This document shows, piece after piece, positions 9,422-17,057 of a DNA stretch of 64,000 nt (the stretch's first letter is position 1; every line of letters starts with the position of its first letter). The DNA comes from Pseudomonas sp. ANT_J12 (GTDB lineage: Bacteria > Pseudomonadota > Gammaproteobacteria > Pseudomonadales > Pseudomonadaceae), in assembly GCF_008370045.1 (NCBI RefSeq), contig NZ_VOBN01000009.1, forward strand, positions 186,001 through 250,000. The letters run 5' to 3'. A model generated the notes under the pieces. That model saw only the letters and a list, made by a program, of their open reading frames with translations, did no database searches and was not told the origin of the DNA. The position numbers were made by a program, and so were the translations under genes.

Positions 9422-9522
9422 TCGAATAAACTGATTGTTATGGCGGAATATTTGCGCTTTTAACATTTGATTTACTGATTAATATAGCGGCCAACCAACA
9501 CACACTCAATGGATGACACAGC

Positions 9523-9957
9523 ATGAGCACTCTGATCAACAAGGTTCTGTTTACCCGCGCTGGCTACGGCCTGACTGTTCTGCGGATCTTTGTCGGCATC
9601 ATCTTCGCGGCCCACGGCTCGCAGAAACTCTTCGGGCTGTTCGGTGGTTACGGCATCGCCGGCACCGCGCAGTACATGGAAAGCATCGGCCTGGCGCCGG
9701 GTCACCTGATGGCGATCCTGGCCGGTGGTACCGAGTTCTTCGCTGGCCTGGCGTTGATCATTGGCTTGTTGGTGCGTCCGGCGGCACTGGGGCTGGCGTT
9801 CCTTTCCCTGGTGGCGATCTTCACCGTGCACCTGCCTAACGGTTTGTTCATGGCCAACAACGGTTATGAGTTCGCCCTTGCCTTGCTCGGTGGCAGCATC
9901 GCGGTACTGATTGAAGGCGCCGGCAAGCTTTCGGCGGACCGCGCCATCGCCGGCTGA
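9523..9957 (+). CDS. DoxX-family inner membrane protein
   Basis: 144 residues with four hydrophobic segments. The N-terminal RIFVGIIFAAHGSQKLFG and the following GGYGIAG are typical of DoxX/YphA-type membrane proteins. It stands alone, with its own terminator right behind it. The family is linked to redox and stress physiology in several bacteria, but the activity of this member is unknown. Confidence 0.87.
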   Translation: MSTLINKVLFTRAGYGLTVLRIFVGIIFAAHGSQKLFGLFGGYGIAGTAQYMESIGLAPGHLMAILAGGTEFFAGLALIIGLLVRPAALGLAFLSLVAIFTVHLPNGLFMANNGYEFALALLGGSIAVLIEGAGKLSADRAIAG

Positions 9958-9973
9958 CCGCTCTGGCTCAACG

Positions 9974-10003
9974 AAAAGGCCCGCATTGTGCGGGCCTTTT
10001 TTG
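9974..10003 (+). terminator. Rho-independent terminator after the DoxX gene
   Basis: AAAAGGCCCGCA-TTG-TGCGGGCCTTTTTT: an 11-bp stem with a 3-base loop followed by a T run, 16 bases behind the stop codon. The A run on the left arm means it may also act on the other strand. Confidence 0.92.
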
Positions 10004-10016
10004 TTGCGCGTCATTC

Positions 10017-10046
10017 TTGACACTGTCCGGTTAGGTTCTCTAGGAT
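10017..10046 (+). promoter_or_regulatory. Sigma-70-type promoter before the structured leader
   Basis: A perfect -35 TTGACA at 10017-10022, an 18-base spacer and a -10 TAGGAT at 10041-10046. It predicts transcription from about 10053, leaving an untranslated leader of about 150 bases before the small gene at 10206. The position just behind the DoxX terminator is consistent with a fresh start. Confidence 0.65.
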
Positions 10047-10052
10047 GCTGCC

Positions 10053-10205
10053 CATGCGCCGATTTAAACAGCTACTTGCGGGGCGCCAGGTGACTCATTC
10101 AGTTGCCGATAGAAGCCTGGAACAGGCTTCGAAATACCGCTAAAGCGCTGGTTCGGTGTTGCCTCTCACCTGCCATGCAGACTTTTGAGGCAGAGACACG
10201 ACCCA
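10053..10205 (+). ncRNA. Candidate structured leader RNA, unassigned
   Basis: This leader carries several strong pairings: a perfect 8-bp hairpin GAAGCCTG-GAA-CAGGCTTC (10112-10130), a GCGCC/GGCGC pair (10056-10060 with 10082-10086), and a long-range pair CAGGTGA (10087-10093) with TCACCTG (10166-10172). The last would enclose the hairpin as a multi-branch junction. I cannot match it to a riboswitch class I know. It could be a cis-regulator of the following small gene or part of its mRNA without ligand binding. Confidence 0.45.
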
Positions 10206-10514
10206 ATGAATGCACTAAGCCCCGTTGTACGCCCCGCGCCGATTACGGCACACCTCACCCAGCGCAATCCAAAAATCCTGCTTGGCGGCAAACATCAGCC
10301 GACGCTCCTGCGTTATCTCGATGGCTGGCCACGTCGCACCGGCGGTCCCGCCGCGTTCCTGATCCAGTTTGTCGAAGATGGCGAGTCCCTGGCGCGATTT
10401 GCCAACGACAGCTTTGATCTGGCGGTGATTCAGTCGCCGAACCTCGAAGACGCGCCTGAAGTGATCAAGCAGCTGACCCGTGTCGCCCGGCAAGGGCTGA
10501 TTACTCGACGCTGA
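10206..10514 (+). CDS. Short methyltransferase-like protein, possibly half a domain
   Basis: 102 residues. The C-terminal part (about 63-100: FANDSFDLAVIQSP, then PEVIKQLTRVARQGLI) resembles motifs II-III of class I SAM-dependent methyltransferases, but the Gly-rich SAM-binding motif I is absent and nothing in the other frames upstream supplies it. The N-terminus is rich in Pro and basic residues. The ATG at 10206 lacks a strong ribosome site. It is either a reduced, possibly regulatory, protein or a decayed enzyme. The leader upstream is long and structured. Confidence 0.6.
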   Translation: MNALSPVVRPAPITAHLTQRNPKILLGGKHQPTLLRYLDGWPRRTGGPAAFLIQFVEDGESLARFANDSFDLAVIQSPNLEDAPEVIKQLTRVARQGLITRR

Positions 10515-10521
10515 GGTCGTA

Positions 10522-11382
10522 TCAGCCCTTGGCGCTCGCCCGGTACTGGTTGGCGTGGACACAGTTCTGCACGATGCGACTGCGGGTTGACCAGTCGGTA
10601 TTGATGATGTGGAAGCGCTGGATGTAGCTGTTGCTGTCCTTGGAATGGAACCACTCATCGATCTTGTCGCTGAAATCATCCGGGACAAACAAGCCGGTGT
10701 ATTTGGCGCACTGGATCGAGCGCAGTCCATACGCTCTTTTCGGCTCGAGGGAAACTTCATCCATGAACTTTTTAAGTTTGTCGGTAGAGACGTAGTTCTC
10801 GCCCATCCATTGTTGTTGCACGCCATCCCAGTAATCAGGGTAGCTAGTGTATTTGTTATAAGAAATGACTACGGTCTGGCCGGGAATTTTTTTCCAGATG
10901 TCGGCAATGGTCGAATACCTGTAACTCGGTGGAATGAGGCGTTTGCCAATTTTTTCGTTAATCAGCAAATGGAGTTCGTCATGGGCCGCATCGGTGAAGT
11001 TGTCGAATTGGTGAAAGTTCAGGATGATCAGTTCTTTCGCTCTGCTCGAAGAATCGTCGTAGAAGTCGTTCAACATATCGAGAATATCAGTGCTGATAAA
11101 GCGGTTCAGGTCATGCCAGTGATATAGCTGGAAGCGCTTGGGATCGTTAGCCGCCTTGCCGGGCAGGAATCTCACGCGCAGATCCAGGACCCTGAAGCCC
11201 GCCTTGATTTGCTCGGAAGCCGGAACGTCCTGAGTAATTTCCTGAGGGTAGTTCAGGATCGATGCCTTTTTGTCGGCGCCGGAATCGTGAGTCCCCGGCA
11301 GAATAAGTTCATCAATGCGTAGTTTGTAAAGGCCGGGGGTGTTATCCATCCATCTGTCCAGGCCTTGGATGTTCTGAGTCAT
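10522..11382 (-). CDS. PI-PLC X-domain phospholipase-like protein
   Basis: 286 residues. The opening LPGTHDSG places a catalytic-type His at residue 32, followed by LDLRVRF and YHWHD (His88/His90), the order seen in bacterial phosphatidylinositol-specific phospholipase C. LIILNFHQF and TVVISYNKY continue the TIM-barrel. There is no signal peptide or membrane segment, unlike the secreted enzymes. Two 60-base lines that I counted (10861, 10921) have 28 and 26 G/C, well below neighbouring genes, which suggests acquisition. AAGGA precedes the start. The substrate is unknown. Confidence 0.8.
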   Translation of the reverse strand: MTQNIQGLDRWMDNTPGLYKLRIDELILPGTHDSGADKKASILNYPQEITQDVPASEQIKAGFRVLDLRVRFLPGKAANDPKRFQLYHWHDLNRFISTDILDMLNDFYDDSSSRAKELIILNFHQFDNFTDAAHDELHLLINEKIGKRLIPPSYRYSTIADIWKKIPGQTVVISYNKYTSYPDYWDGVQQQWMGENYVSTDKLKKFMDEVSLEPKRAYGLRSIQCAKYTGLFVPDDFSDKIDEWFHSKDSNSYIQRFHIINTDWSTRSRIVQNCVHANQYRASAKG

Positions 11383-11540
11383 GTTTATTCATCCTTGAAT
11401 AAGTGCGATTAAAGTAAGTGCGCTCATAGGGCGCGCTATTAATCTCGCTCAGGCTTTGCCTATTGTCAAAGCGCCTGCGAGTTATAACTTTCGCGAAATA
11501 TTGCGGAGTGAATAAGTTGGGTGCTTTTTATAGTTGGGAT

Positions 11541-12038
11541 TTAGGGGTAACTAATGTCCATAATATAAACGCATTGTTCGCCCGTCGGTGTCTGCACCCG
11601 AACTTCGGCATCCAGTGCCTTGCCGATCAATGCCCGCGCCAGTGGCGAATCAATGCTGATCAGACCCAGTTTCAGGTCCAGCTCATCCGGGCCGACGATG
11701 CGATAACGCGACTCCTTGCCTTCCTCATCTTCAATCGTGACCCAGGCGCCGAAGTACACCTTGTTCGGATCGCTGGGTTTTTCGCTGACGACTTTCAGGG
11801 CTTCCAGGCGTTTGGTGAGAAAACGCACACGACTGTCGATTTCACGCAGCATTTTCTTGCCGTAGGTGTACTCGGCGTTTTCCGAGCGATCACCCTGGGC
11901 CGCCGCCTCACTGACCGATTGCGTGACCTGTGGTCGGCGCACGTGCCACAACTCGTGGAACTCGGCGCGCATCCGCGCTTCACCTTCGGGGGTGATCAGC
12001 GCGGTGCCAGCGGTGCGGGGAGGGCGATAACGGCTCAT
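11541..12038 (-). CDS. greB: Transcript cleavage factor GreB
   Basis: 165 residues. The N-terminal coiled coil contains ITPEGEARMRAEFHELW and the acidic tip region GDRSENAEYTYGKK, where Asp and Glu coordinate the catalytic Mg2+ in RNA polymerase. The C-terminal globular domain has VYFGAWVTIEDEEG and ISIDSPLARALIGK. YTYGKKMLREIDSRVRFL favours GreB over GreA. It rescues backtracked RNA polymerase. Confidence 0.93.
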   Translation of the reverse strand: MSRYRPPRTAGTALITPEGEARMRAEFHELWHVRRPQVTQSVSEAAAQGDRSENAEYTYGKKMLREIDSRVRFLTKRLEALKVVSEKPSDPNKVYFGAWVTIEDEEGKESRYRIVGPDELDLKLGLISIDSPLARALIGKALDAEVRVQTPTGEQCVYIMDISYP

Positions 12039-12071
12039 GGCGACTTCTTGTGGAAATGAGTCACGAGTCTA

Positions 12072-14576
12072 TCAACCCTCGCGCAAGACTGTCAGGGGGC
12101 TGGCGTTCAAGGCGCGACGGGTGCCGAACACACCGGCACCACCGATCAGCACCGCACCAATCAGCGGCAGCACCAGCAACCACGGATGCGGATGCCAAGG
12201 CAGGTCGAAGGCGTAGCGGTACAGCACCAGGCTGACCAACTCCGAACCCAGCGCCGCCAGCAAGCCGCTGACCGCGCCGAGCAAGCCGAACTCGATGCGC
12301 CGGGCCTTGACCAGCAATTGCCGCTCAGCCCCCAATGCGCGCAACAACGCCCCTTGGCGAATGCGTTCATCCAGCGTTGCTTGCAGGCCGGAGAACAGCA
12401 CCGCCATCCCCGCCGCCAACACGAACAGCAACACGTACTCCACCGCCAAGGTGACCTGGGCGAGGATGCTGCGCAGTTGTTCCAGCAAGGCTTCGACTTG
12501 CAGGATGGTCACTGCCGGGAACGCCCGGGACAGGTCGACAATCTGCTGATCGTGACCCGCCGCCAGATAGAAGCTGGTGAGGTAGGTCGCCGGCAGGTCC
12601 TTCAAGGTCCCGGGCTGGAAGATCATGAAGAAGTTCGGCTGAAAGTTGTCCCAGTTGATCTCCCGCAGGCTGGTGACTTTCGCTTCGCGATTGACCCCGC
12701 CGACGGTGAACACCAAATGATCGCCCAGCTTGAGCTTCAGGCTCTCGGCGACCTTTCCTTCGACCGATACCCCGGGGATCTCATCCGGGGTTTGTTCGGT
12801 CCACCAGTTACCCGAGGTGAGCTTGTTACCCGCCGGCAAATCCGCCGCCCAGGTCAGGCTCAGGTCACGCTGGATCGCCCGGTCGCCGGCCGAATCCTTG
12901 CTGACGATGTCCTGCACCGGTTCGCCATTGATGCTGATCAGCCGACCGGGCACCACCGGGTACAACGGTGCCGATTGCGCCGACAGTTCGATCAGGCGAT
13001 CGGTGAACGCTTGCTTGTCCGCCGGCAGAATGTTCAGGGCGAAATAATTCGGCGCGTTTTTCGGCAGCTGGTTTTGCCAGGTATCGAGCAATTCGCCACG
13101 CAGCAATGCGATCAATGCCATCGACAGCAGAATCAAACCGAAGGCCAGGGATTGGCCAGCCGCCGCCAATGGGTGACGTAGCAATTGACCCAGGCCCAGG
13201 CGCCACGGCAACGAGGCTCGGGCCAACATCCGGCGCAGGCTTTTGAGCAGTAACAGTAGCAAGCCGCCCAGCACCACGGCCGCAATCACGCCACCGCCCA
13301 ATAAGGCAAACGTCAGGACTAGGTCCAGGCTCAGGCGCCACATGATTAACCCGAGTGCGCCCAGCGCCGCGCCATAGACCATCCAGGTGCTGGACGGGAT
13401 CGGCAGCATGTCCCGACGCAATACGCGCAAGGGCGGCACCCGACCGAGGGCTGCCAGCGGGGGCAGGGCAAAACCGGCCAGTGCGACCAGTCCAGTACCG
13501 ATGCCAGCAACAGCCGGCAGCAAGCCCCCCGGCGGAACGTCGGTGGGCAACAAATCATGCAGCAACGCAAACAGCCCGAGCTGCGCCAGCCAACCGAGGA
13601 GGGCGCCACTGAGGCTGGCAAGCAGGCCGAGTACTGTCAGCTGCAAACTGAACAGCACCATGGTTTCCCGGCGCGACAGACCCAGACATCGCAGCAGGGC
13701 GCTGGCATCGAAGCGGCGCGTGGCGAAGCGCGTCGCCGACAGCGCCACCGCCACACCCGAGAGTAAAACGGCGACCAGACTGGCCATGTTCAAGTAGCGC
13801 TCGGCCTTGCCCAGCGCACCACCAATCTGTCGGTTGCCGTCCCGGGCATCCTGGATGCGCTGGTTGGCGGCCAGCCCCGGTTTGATCAACTGACGATAGG
13901 TTTCCAGCGCTTCAGCCTTGCCGCGCCAGAGTTCGCGGTAGCTGACCCGGCTGCCGGGTTGCACCACACCGGTTGCCGTGAGGTCGCTGAGGTTGATCAA
14001 TACACGCGGGGTCAGGCTGTAGAAATTACCGGCACGATCCGGCTCATAGGTCAGCACCCGCGACAGCTTCAGGGTTTTCATGCCGACGTCGATGCTGTCG
14101 CCGATCTTCAGGTCCAGCGCCGTCAGCAGGCGCGCTTCGACCCAGGCTTCGCCGGATTTCGGTCCGCCGCCGGATTCTTCCGCAGCGAAGGGCGCCGGGG
14201 CGCTTTTCAGTTCGCCGCGCAAGGGATAAACATCGTCGGCAGCTTTGATGCTCGACAGTTGAATGCCGTTATCCGTGGCGATAACACTGGAAAATTCCAC
14301 CACCTGGGCATGTTCCAGGCCCAGCTCGGTGCCACTCCTGATCTGTTCGGGCCGCGCCGGCGAACTGCCTTCGAGCAACAGGTCGGCGCCGAGAAACTCG
14401 GTGGCGCGCAGCATCATGGCGCCGTTGAGGCGGGCGCCGAAATAGCCGATGGCGGTACTCGCCGCCACGGCCACCAGCAAGGCGAAGAACAACACCCGCA
14501 GCTCACCGGCGCGGGCGTCGCGCAGCAATTGGCGGATGGCGAGGCTGAACAGGCGCAATAGCGGCAAGCGTGCCAT
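12072..14576 (-). CDS. ABC transporter permease, YbbP-like FtsX family
   Basis: 834 residues from the ATG at 14576, which overlaps the stop of the ATPase gene by one base. It has an N-terminal membrane segment, a large periplasmic domain, then further hydrophobic segments arranged as two FtsX-type units (about 265-400 and 700-830) with another central pair. The C-terminus (LRALGAERQLL, RALNASPLTVLRE) is typical of YbbP. With the ATPase and tesA next door this matches the conserved tesA-ybbA-ybbP neighbourhood. It probably moves a lipid or lipoprotein-like substrate, or works as a mechanotransmitter. Confidence 0.9.
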   Translation of the reverse strand: MARLPLLRLFSLAIRQLLRDARAGELRVLFFALLVAVAASTAIGYFGARLNGAMMLRATEFLGADLLLEGSSPARPEQIRSGTELGLEHAQVVEFSSVIATDNGIQLSSIKAADDVYPLRGELKSAPAPFAAEESGGGPKSGEAWVEARLLTALDLKIGDSIDVGMKTLKLSRVLTYEPDRAGNFYSLTPRVLINLSDLTATGVVQPGSRVSYRELWRGKAEALETYRQLIKPGLAANQRIQDARDGNRQIGGALGKAERYLNMASLVAVLLSGVAVALSATRFATRRFDASALLRCLGLSRRETMVLFSLQLTVLGLLASLSGALLGWLAQLGLFALLHDLLPTDVPPGGLLPAVAGIGTGLVALAGFALPPLAALGRVPPLRVLRRDMLPIPSSTWMVYGAALGALGLIMWRLSLDLVLTFALLGGGVIAAVVLGGLLLLLLKSLRRMLARASLPWRLGLGQLLRHPLAAAGQSLAFGLILLSMALIALLRGELLDTWQNQLPKNAPNYFALNILPADKQAFTDRLIELSAQSAPLYPVVPGRLISINGEPVQDIVSKDSAGDRAIQRDLSLTWAADLPAGNKLTSGNWWTEQTPDEIPGVSVEGKVAESLKLKLGDHLVFTVGGVNREAKVTSLREINWDNFQPNFFMIFQPGTLKDLPATYLTSFYLAAGHDQQIVDLSRAFPAVTILQVEALLEQLRSILAQVTLAVEYVLLFVLAAGMAVLFSGLQATLDERIRQGALLRALGAERQLLVKARRIEFGLLGAVSGLLAALGSELVSLVLYRYAFDLPWHPHPWLLVLPLIGAVLIGGAGVFGTRRALNASPLTVLREG

Positions 14577-15259
14577 CAAGGCTCCAGAGGGGCGACCAGC
14601 AGGCCGGCTTCAAGGCGGATCTGGCGCCGGCAACGATGTGCCAGGCGTTCGTCGTGAGTCACCAGCACCAGGGTCGTGCCGCGTTCCTGGTTCAATTCGA
14701 ACAGCAAATCGCTGATGCGCTCGCCGGTGTGGCTGTCGAGGTTACCCGTGGGTTCATCGGCGAACAGCACGTCGGGCTCGGCGGCGAACGCCCGGGCAAT
14801 CGCCACGCGCTGCTGCTCGCCACCGGAGAGCTGGCGTGGCGAATGGGTCAGGCGCTGGCCCAGGCCCACCCGTTGCAGCAACTCGGTGGCGCGCTCCCGG
14901 GCGTCTTTGCGGCCGTCGAGTTCCAGCGGCAGCATGACGTTTTCCAGGGCGTTGAGGCTGTCGAGCAATTGGAACGACTGGAAGACAAAGCCCACGTGCT
15001 CGGCGCGGATGCGCGCCCGTTGGTCTTCGTCGAGATTGCTCAGGGCCTGCCCGGCGAGGGTGACTTCGCCACTGCTCGGCAGGTCGAGGCCGGCCAGCAA
15101 ACCGAGGAGGGTGGATTTGCCCGAACCGGAGGCGCCGACGATGGCCAGACTGTCGCCCTTGTTCAGTTCCAGGCTGAGTTCGTGCAGGATAGTCAGTTCA
15201 CCTTCCGCGCTGGGAACCACTTTGCTGAGGTTCGTCGCGGTGAGAATGCTTGCGCCCAT
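14576..15259 (-). CDS. ybbA: ABC transporter ATP-binding protein, YbbA-like
   Basis: 227 residues from the ATG at 15259. Walker A GASGSGKST (about 40-48), Q-loop FVFQSFQLL, signature LSGGEQQRVAIARA, Walker B VLFADEPTGNLD and the H-loop VTHD are all intact, of the LolD/MacB subgroup. The open frame extends upstream, but that part is antisense to tesA and not expected to be used. It powers the permease encoded immediately downstream. It is divergent from tesA with 10 bases between start codons, so each gene's promoter must lie inside the other gene. Confidence 0.92.
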   Translation of the reverse strand: MGASILTATNLSKVVPSAEGELTILHELSLELNKGDSLAIVGASGSGKSTLLGLLAGLDLPSSGEVTLAGQALSNLDEDQRARIRAEHVGFVFQSFQLLDSLNALENVMLPLELDGRKDARERATELLQRVGLGQRLTHSPRQLSGGEQQRVAIARAFAAEPDVLFADEPTGNLDSHTGERISDLLFELNQERGTTLVLVTHDERLAHRCRRQIRLEAGLLVAPLEP

Positions 15260-15269
15260 GGAGAATCCG

Positions 15270-15875
15270 ATGCGTGTTTGGTTTTTGAGTGCTGGCCTGG
15301 CCTTGATGTGCATGGCCCAGAACGCAGCGGCGGGTACAGTCCTGATCGTTGGCGATAGTATCAGCGCCGGTTTCGGACTGGATACCCGCTTGGGGTGGGT
15401 GTCGCTGCTTGAGCAACGGCTCAAGCGCGAAGGTTTCGACGATAAAGTGATCAATGCCTCCATCAGCGGCGACACCAGTGCTGGAGGCCAGGCACGCCTG
15501 CCAGCGCTGCTTGCAGAGCATAAACCGGAGCTGGTGATCCTCGAATTGGGAGGCAACGACGGCTTGCGCGGAATGCTGCCAACGCAATTGCAACAAAACC
15601 TTGCGGCGATGATCGACAGCTCCCGGGCCAGTGGTGCGAAGGTCTTGTTGCTGGGCATGCAACTGCCGCCCAACTACGGCGCCCGCTACACCGAGGCATT
15701 TGCGAAGGTCTATGGCACGCTGGCCGAGGAGAAAAAAGTCCCGCTGGTACCGTTTTTCCTCGACGGGATCGGCGGTCATCCAGACCTGATGCAAGCCGAC
15801 GGCCTGCACCCGGCAGCGGCGGCTCAGGACAAGTTGCTGGAAAATGTCTGGCCGACGCTGAAACCGCTGCTTTGA
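15270..15875 (+). CDS. tesA: TesA, periplasmic GDSL arylesterase/thioesterase
   Basis: 201 residues with a signal peptide (about 1-21, ending NAAA). SGNH motifs are complete: GDSIS with Ser30, the Gly block (SISGDTSAGG), GGND, and Asp177/His180 in DGLHP. It is a multifunctional esterase, thioesterase and lysophospholipase of the periplasm. The last 137 bases, including catalytic Asp and His and the stop, are repeated perfectly at 19260-19396 beyond the HXS insert. This 5' copy is the complete gene. Confidence 0.93.
   Translation: MRVWFLSAGLALMCMAQNAAAGTVLIVGDSISAGFGLDTRLGWVSLLEQRLKREGFDDKVINASISGDTSAGGQARLPALLAEHKPELVILELGGNDGLRGMLPTQLQQNLAAMIDSSRASGAKVLLLGMQLPPNYGARYTEAFAKVYGTLAEEKKVPLVPFFLDGIGGHPDLMQADGLHPAAAAQDKLLENVWPTLKPLL
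15739..15875 (+). repeat. Left copy of the tesA 3'-end direct repeat flanking the HXS insert
   Basis: These 137 bases are identical, base for base, to 19260-19396 (offset 3521). Allowing one mismatch (15738 G versus 19259 A) the match runs from 15729. It stops exactly with the TGA stop: the next bases differ (AAATG here, CGCTT in the right copy). The direct orientation and position make it the left boundary of the inserted segment. Confidence 0.95.
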
Positions 15876-15893
15876 AATGTTTTATCGAAGGGG

Positions 15894-17057
15894 TCAGAAG
15901 GGGGAAAGCTGTTTGCTATACCCAAACTTGATGCCTGATGCGAAAAAGCCCCCGCACTCACGCTGCTTCTTGCAGTTTTGGCATTCGGGGGCGAACTCGT
16001 TCTTCCAGTCACTGATCGATTTTCGGTAGTAGGGAAGAATATCCGGGTTCACCAGGCACAGCTGATGGTTGTAGACAGAGACGTTCATGCCGTACTTGGC
16101 GAGAATGCCAACCGACTTGCTGAGCGTGTCTTTGTACTCGATGGGGTCGATCCATAGCTCGTCGAGATTGGCTCTGGTAAAGCCCATCATTTCAAGGCCC
16201 ATCAGCGCTACTTGATCGACAAAAAGAAGATTGCGGGCGATGAACTCGCACAACTCAGGAAGTCGCTGCACCGAGAGCTTGTGTATGACCACTCGGATCT
16301 CAACCCTCTGGCCCAAACGCTTCAGGTTAAGAATGCCCTGAATGGTTTCATCGAACGCACCTTGAGCCTGGACGATGTAATCATGCAGCGTCGGATCGTC
16401 TGAGTAGACGGGAATTCCAATCATCGCATCGGGCAATTCGATCGCCGCATATTTTTCTGCGAACGTTGGATCTTTGAAGCTTCTACCGTTCGAAAGGATG
16501 TGGATCGCAGTTCTTGGCAGATAGCTTTTGGTGAGGCTGATGATCTTGAGGAAACGATCTTTGTTGGTCGTTGGCTCGCCCCCAGTAAAACCTAGCTCTC
16601 TGGTCTCTTTTGGGATTAACGGAATCAAGCTCTCGATCTCATCGAGTATCCATGAGTCATCTGCTGTTTTAGGCGGTTGAGAGCACATCAGGCAGTAATT
16701 GTTGCATTGCTCGGTTAGCAGGATGCTGTTGTTCGGTGATGAAGCACGAAACAACACTCGTATGCTCTGACGATCAGCGGATAGCCGGATTACGTCATTG
16801 TCACCGATGTAGCTGAAGTCATTCGCAAGGATGGAATAGTCACAGCCGGCAGGCAGTTCCTCAGCCAGCTTCTGATGTTGCTCAGTCAGTAAATAGTGGG
16901 CGAAACCTATGGGGATCTGGTGATCGGAAACCAGATAAGCCAATTCCTGTCGCAGGATTTCAGGCAGGTTCCGATTAGTGGAAACCTTGATCAGGGTGAG
17001 GTCCTTGTAAATGTTAACCGCGTGGATACGGATTACCTTCCCGCTGAGCTTCAGCAT
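15894..17057 (-). CDS. hxsC: HxsC, second radical SAM maturase of the His-Xaa-Ser system
   Basis: 387 residues from the ATG at 17057, which has GGGGTGGG upstream; another ATG lies four codons earlier. The radical SAM cluster motif CNNYCLMC gives Cys118, Cys122 and Cys125 for the 4Fe-4S cluster, followed by the SAM-contact GFTGGEPT. A C-terminal group CQNCKKQRECGG could bind a further cluster. The roughly 110-residue N-terminal region before the barrel fits HxsC. It overlaps the hxsB stop by 7 bases, so the two maturases are translationally coupled. The stop lies 18 bases from the convergent tesA stop. The reaction is not known to me. Confidence 0.88.
   Translation of the reverse strand: MLKLSGKVIRIHAVNIYKDLTLIKVSTNRNLPEILRQELAYLVSDHQIPIGFAHYLLTEQHQKLAEELPAGCDYSILANDFSYIGDNDVIRLSADRQSIRVLFRASSPNNSILLTEQCNNYCLMCSQPPKTADDSWILDEIESLIPLIPKETRELGFTGGEPTTNKDRFLKIISLTKSYLPRTAIHILSNGRSFKDPTFAEKYAAIELPDAMIGIPVYSDDPTLHDYIVQAQGAFDETIQGILNLKRLGQRVEIRVVIHKLSVQRLPELCEFIARNLLFVDQVALMGLEMMGFTRANLDELWIDPIEYKDTLSKSVGILAKYGMNVSVYNHQLCLVNPDILPYYRKSISDWKNEFAPECQNCKKQRECGGFFASGIKFGYSKQLSPF

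Noticed and set aside
12186..13181. 331-codon open frame on the plus strand
   Set aside because: Antisense to the YbbP-like permease gene; Gln/Arg-rich without motifs.
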